Shown here: piece after piece, positions 63,200 to 64,000 of the stretch
Layout of the letters: every line of letters starts with the position of its first letter
Numbering within the stretch: position 1 is the stretch's first letter
Source of the DNA: Pseudomonas fluorescens Q2-87
Lineage (GTDB): Bacteria; Pseudomonadota; Gammaproteobacteria; Pseudomonadales; Pseudomonadaceae
Length of the DNA: 64,000 nt
Assembly: GCF_000281895.1 (NCBI RefSeq)
Contig: NZ_CM001558.1
Coordinates: 1,120,556-1,184,555, forward strand
Reading direction: 5' to 3'
Position numbers and translations under genes: made by a program
Notes under the pieces: model-generated
The model's database searches: none
Told to the model about the DNA's origin: nothing
Seen by the model: only the letters and a program-made list of their open reading frames with translations

Positions 63200-64000
63200 A
63201 TGGCAATGCCGGTTTCTGTCGTAAAGCCGATCGTGGGTGTTGATGTCGCCAAGGATGAGTTGGTGATTTATCACGCAGAAACAGATCGACTCGAAGCGAT
63301 CCCCAACACCAAAGCTGCGATCAAGAAGTGGCTCAAGGCGTTGCCCGCGCCAGTGGATGTCGCCATCGAAGCCACCAATATCTATCACCAGGAATTCGCC
63401 GACCTGGCTTATGCGCAAGGTTGTGTGATCTACATGATCGGCGGCTACGAGCTCAGCCATTACCGCAAAGGTGTCAAAGTTCGCGCTAAAACCGATGCGC
63501 TGGATGCTCGGTTGTTGGCTCGTTACTTGAACAACGAAGGCCACCAGTTGCACCCATGGACCCCGCCATCGCCCCTGTATTGCCGGCTTATAAGCCTTTT
63601 CCGGCGCCGAGCAGCCTTGGTTCAGGCGCGTGTCAGCCTCAAGCAAAGTTGGTCCAACGAACCGTTGCTCAAAACGGCGTTTGAGCACCAGATAAAGGCC
63701 ATGCAACGACTGGAAATCTTGCTCGAGAAAACAATCCAGACGCAGTTGGAAGCAGCTGGCTTGAGCGCTCAGCTCAAGCGTTGCATGAAAGTCGAAGGTA
63801 TCGGCCTATTGAGCGGTGCCCGTTTGCTCACGTCGTTTCAGCGTGGGGATTTCAGAAATGCCGATGCCTTCATCGCTTTTCTGGGCCTAGACCTGCGTAT
63901 ATCGGATTCAGGGAAAAAGAAGGGACGCCGCTGTCTGTCTAAGCGAGGTGACCCAGAGGCACGTCGATTGATGCATAACGCCGCGATGTCGGCGAGACGT
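63200..64000 (+). CDS. IS110-family transposase (recombinase), 3' end outside window
   Basis: The frame is open from the ATG at 63200 (GGAGG 7 bases upstream) to the window end, 267 codons. The N-terminal RuvC-like DEDD domain has VGVDVAKDELVIY, VDVAIEATN, and AKTDALDARLLARYL. A coiled-coil region (~130–185) follows, then the Transposase_20/IS116-like domain VEGIGLLSGARLLTSFQRGD, with FRNADAFIAFLGLDLRISDS and GRRCLSKRGDPEARRLMHNA. The catalytic Ser of this family normally lies further C-terminal and may be outside the window. No frameshift is seen. In this family the protein cuts and joins DNA guided by an element-encoded RNA. Confidence 0.93.
   Translation, partial: MAMPVSVVKPIVGVDVAKDELVIYHAETDRLEAIPNTKAAIKKWLKALPAPVDVAIEATNIYHQEFADLAYAQGCVIYMIGGYELSHYRKGVKVRAKTDALDARLLARYLNNEGHQLHPWTPPSPLYCRLISLFRRRAALVQARVSLKQSWSNEPLLKTAFEHQIKAMQRLEILLEKTIQTQLEAAGLSAQLKRCMKVEGIGLLSGARLLTSFQRGDFRNADAFIAFLGLDLRISDSGKKKGRRCLSKRGDPEARRLMHNAAMSARR

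Larger units (their letters stand above)
62996..64000 (+). mobile_element. IS110-family insertion sequence, left end and most of transposase (right end outside window)
   Basis: The fifth REPIN of the array stops after CTCGCT where intact copies continue CCCACAGG; foreign sequence starts at 62996 (TGTATGGTAGGACTTG). After ~200 non-coding bases comes a DEDD transposase. Insertion into a REP palindrome, with no terminal inverted repeats, fits IS110-group elements such as those known to target REPs in pseudomonads. The right end and junction are outside the window. Confidence 0.85.

Overview
The window is a 64-kb chromosomal piece of a fluorescent-group Pseudomonas, most like the P. fluorescens/brassicacearum/corrugata complex. 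This rests on GC-rich coding sequence, the purL–nag–gcd–purT–metE gene content, and dozens of the two intergenic palindromes typical of these genomes (type A begins GTGGCGAGGGAGCTTGCTCCC, type B begins GTGGGAGCGGGCTTGCTCGCG). No rRNA, tRNA, CRISPR array or prophage was seen.

Layout. 1–2.6 kb: 3' part of purL and a small NIF3/YqfO-like gene. 3.0–10.4 kb: a complete leftward N-acetylglucosamine operon (nagR-nagA-nagB-like-nagF-nagE) with TGGTATT-type operator candidates in front of it. 10.9–14.6 kb: small housekeeping genes (L,D-transpeptidase, two NUDIX hydrolases, gamma carbonic anhydrase, DUF1289, membrane protein, VF530). 15–19.4 kb: PQQ glucose dehydrogenase gcd, purT and a VUT/preQ0-transporter-like gene. 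19.7–21.2 kb: siderophore-interacting reductase plus its PadR-type regulator, with repeated palindromes upstream. 21.4–30.4 kb: an alternative (CS1/CblD, alpha-type) chaperone-usher fimbrial cluster with five pilin genes, two tip adhesins, usher and chaperone. 30.6–33.7 kb: a very large class A penicillin-binding protein. 33.8–34.6 kb: a RAYT transposase between REP sequences. 35–38.1 kb: an amino-acid permease and a frameshifted, AT-rich GtrII-like glucosyltransferase. 38.1–39.8 kb: an FMN-binding glutamate-synthase-family protein. 40–50 kb: a signalling island, a five-gene operon with 4-bp overlaps (two response regulators with GGDEF-EAL, a periplasmic di-heme cytochrome peroxidase, a membrane histidine kinase, a receiver-kinase hybrid) and a divergent receiver–HD-GYP-like gene. 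50–57.7 kb: NUDIX, LysE, GNAT, metR/metE, an exported hydrolase and a LysR regulator. 57.8–62.3 kb: a 2-ketoarginine-decarboxylase-like enzyme, an aldehyde dehydrogenase and a polyamine-type binding protein. 62.3–64 kb: a tandem 136-bp REPIN array whose last copy is interrupted by an IS110-family element that runs off the window.

How the parts work together. The nag genes form a self-contained PTS route: NagF carries phosphate to NagE, NagA deacetylates and the SIS enzyme deaminates, under a GntR repressor. In the signalling operon the two GGDEF-EAL regulators look reciprocally degenerate (one keeps a canonical GGDEF and has lost EAL, the other keeps EAL and has a GSDEF). They share a long receiver domain with the neighbouring hybrid kinase, so a redox- or peroxide-linked kinase pathway could switch cyclic-di-GMP synthesis and breakdown. 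The fimbrial cluster bears marks of repeated tandem duplication, and one pilin copy has a one-base loss in an A-tract just after its start codon.

The strongest leads are the cytochrome/c-di-GMP operon, the IS110 element inside a REP palindrome with a structured leader that may be a bridge RNA, the homopolymer frameshifts in surface-structure genes, and the RAYT/REPIN population.
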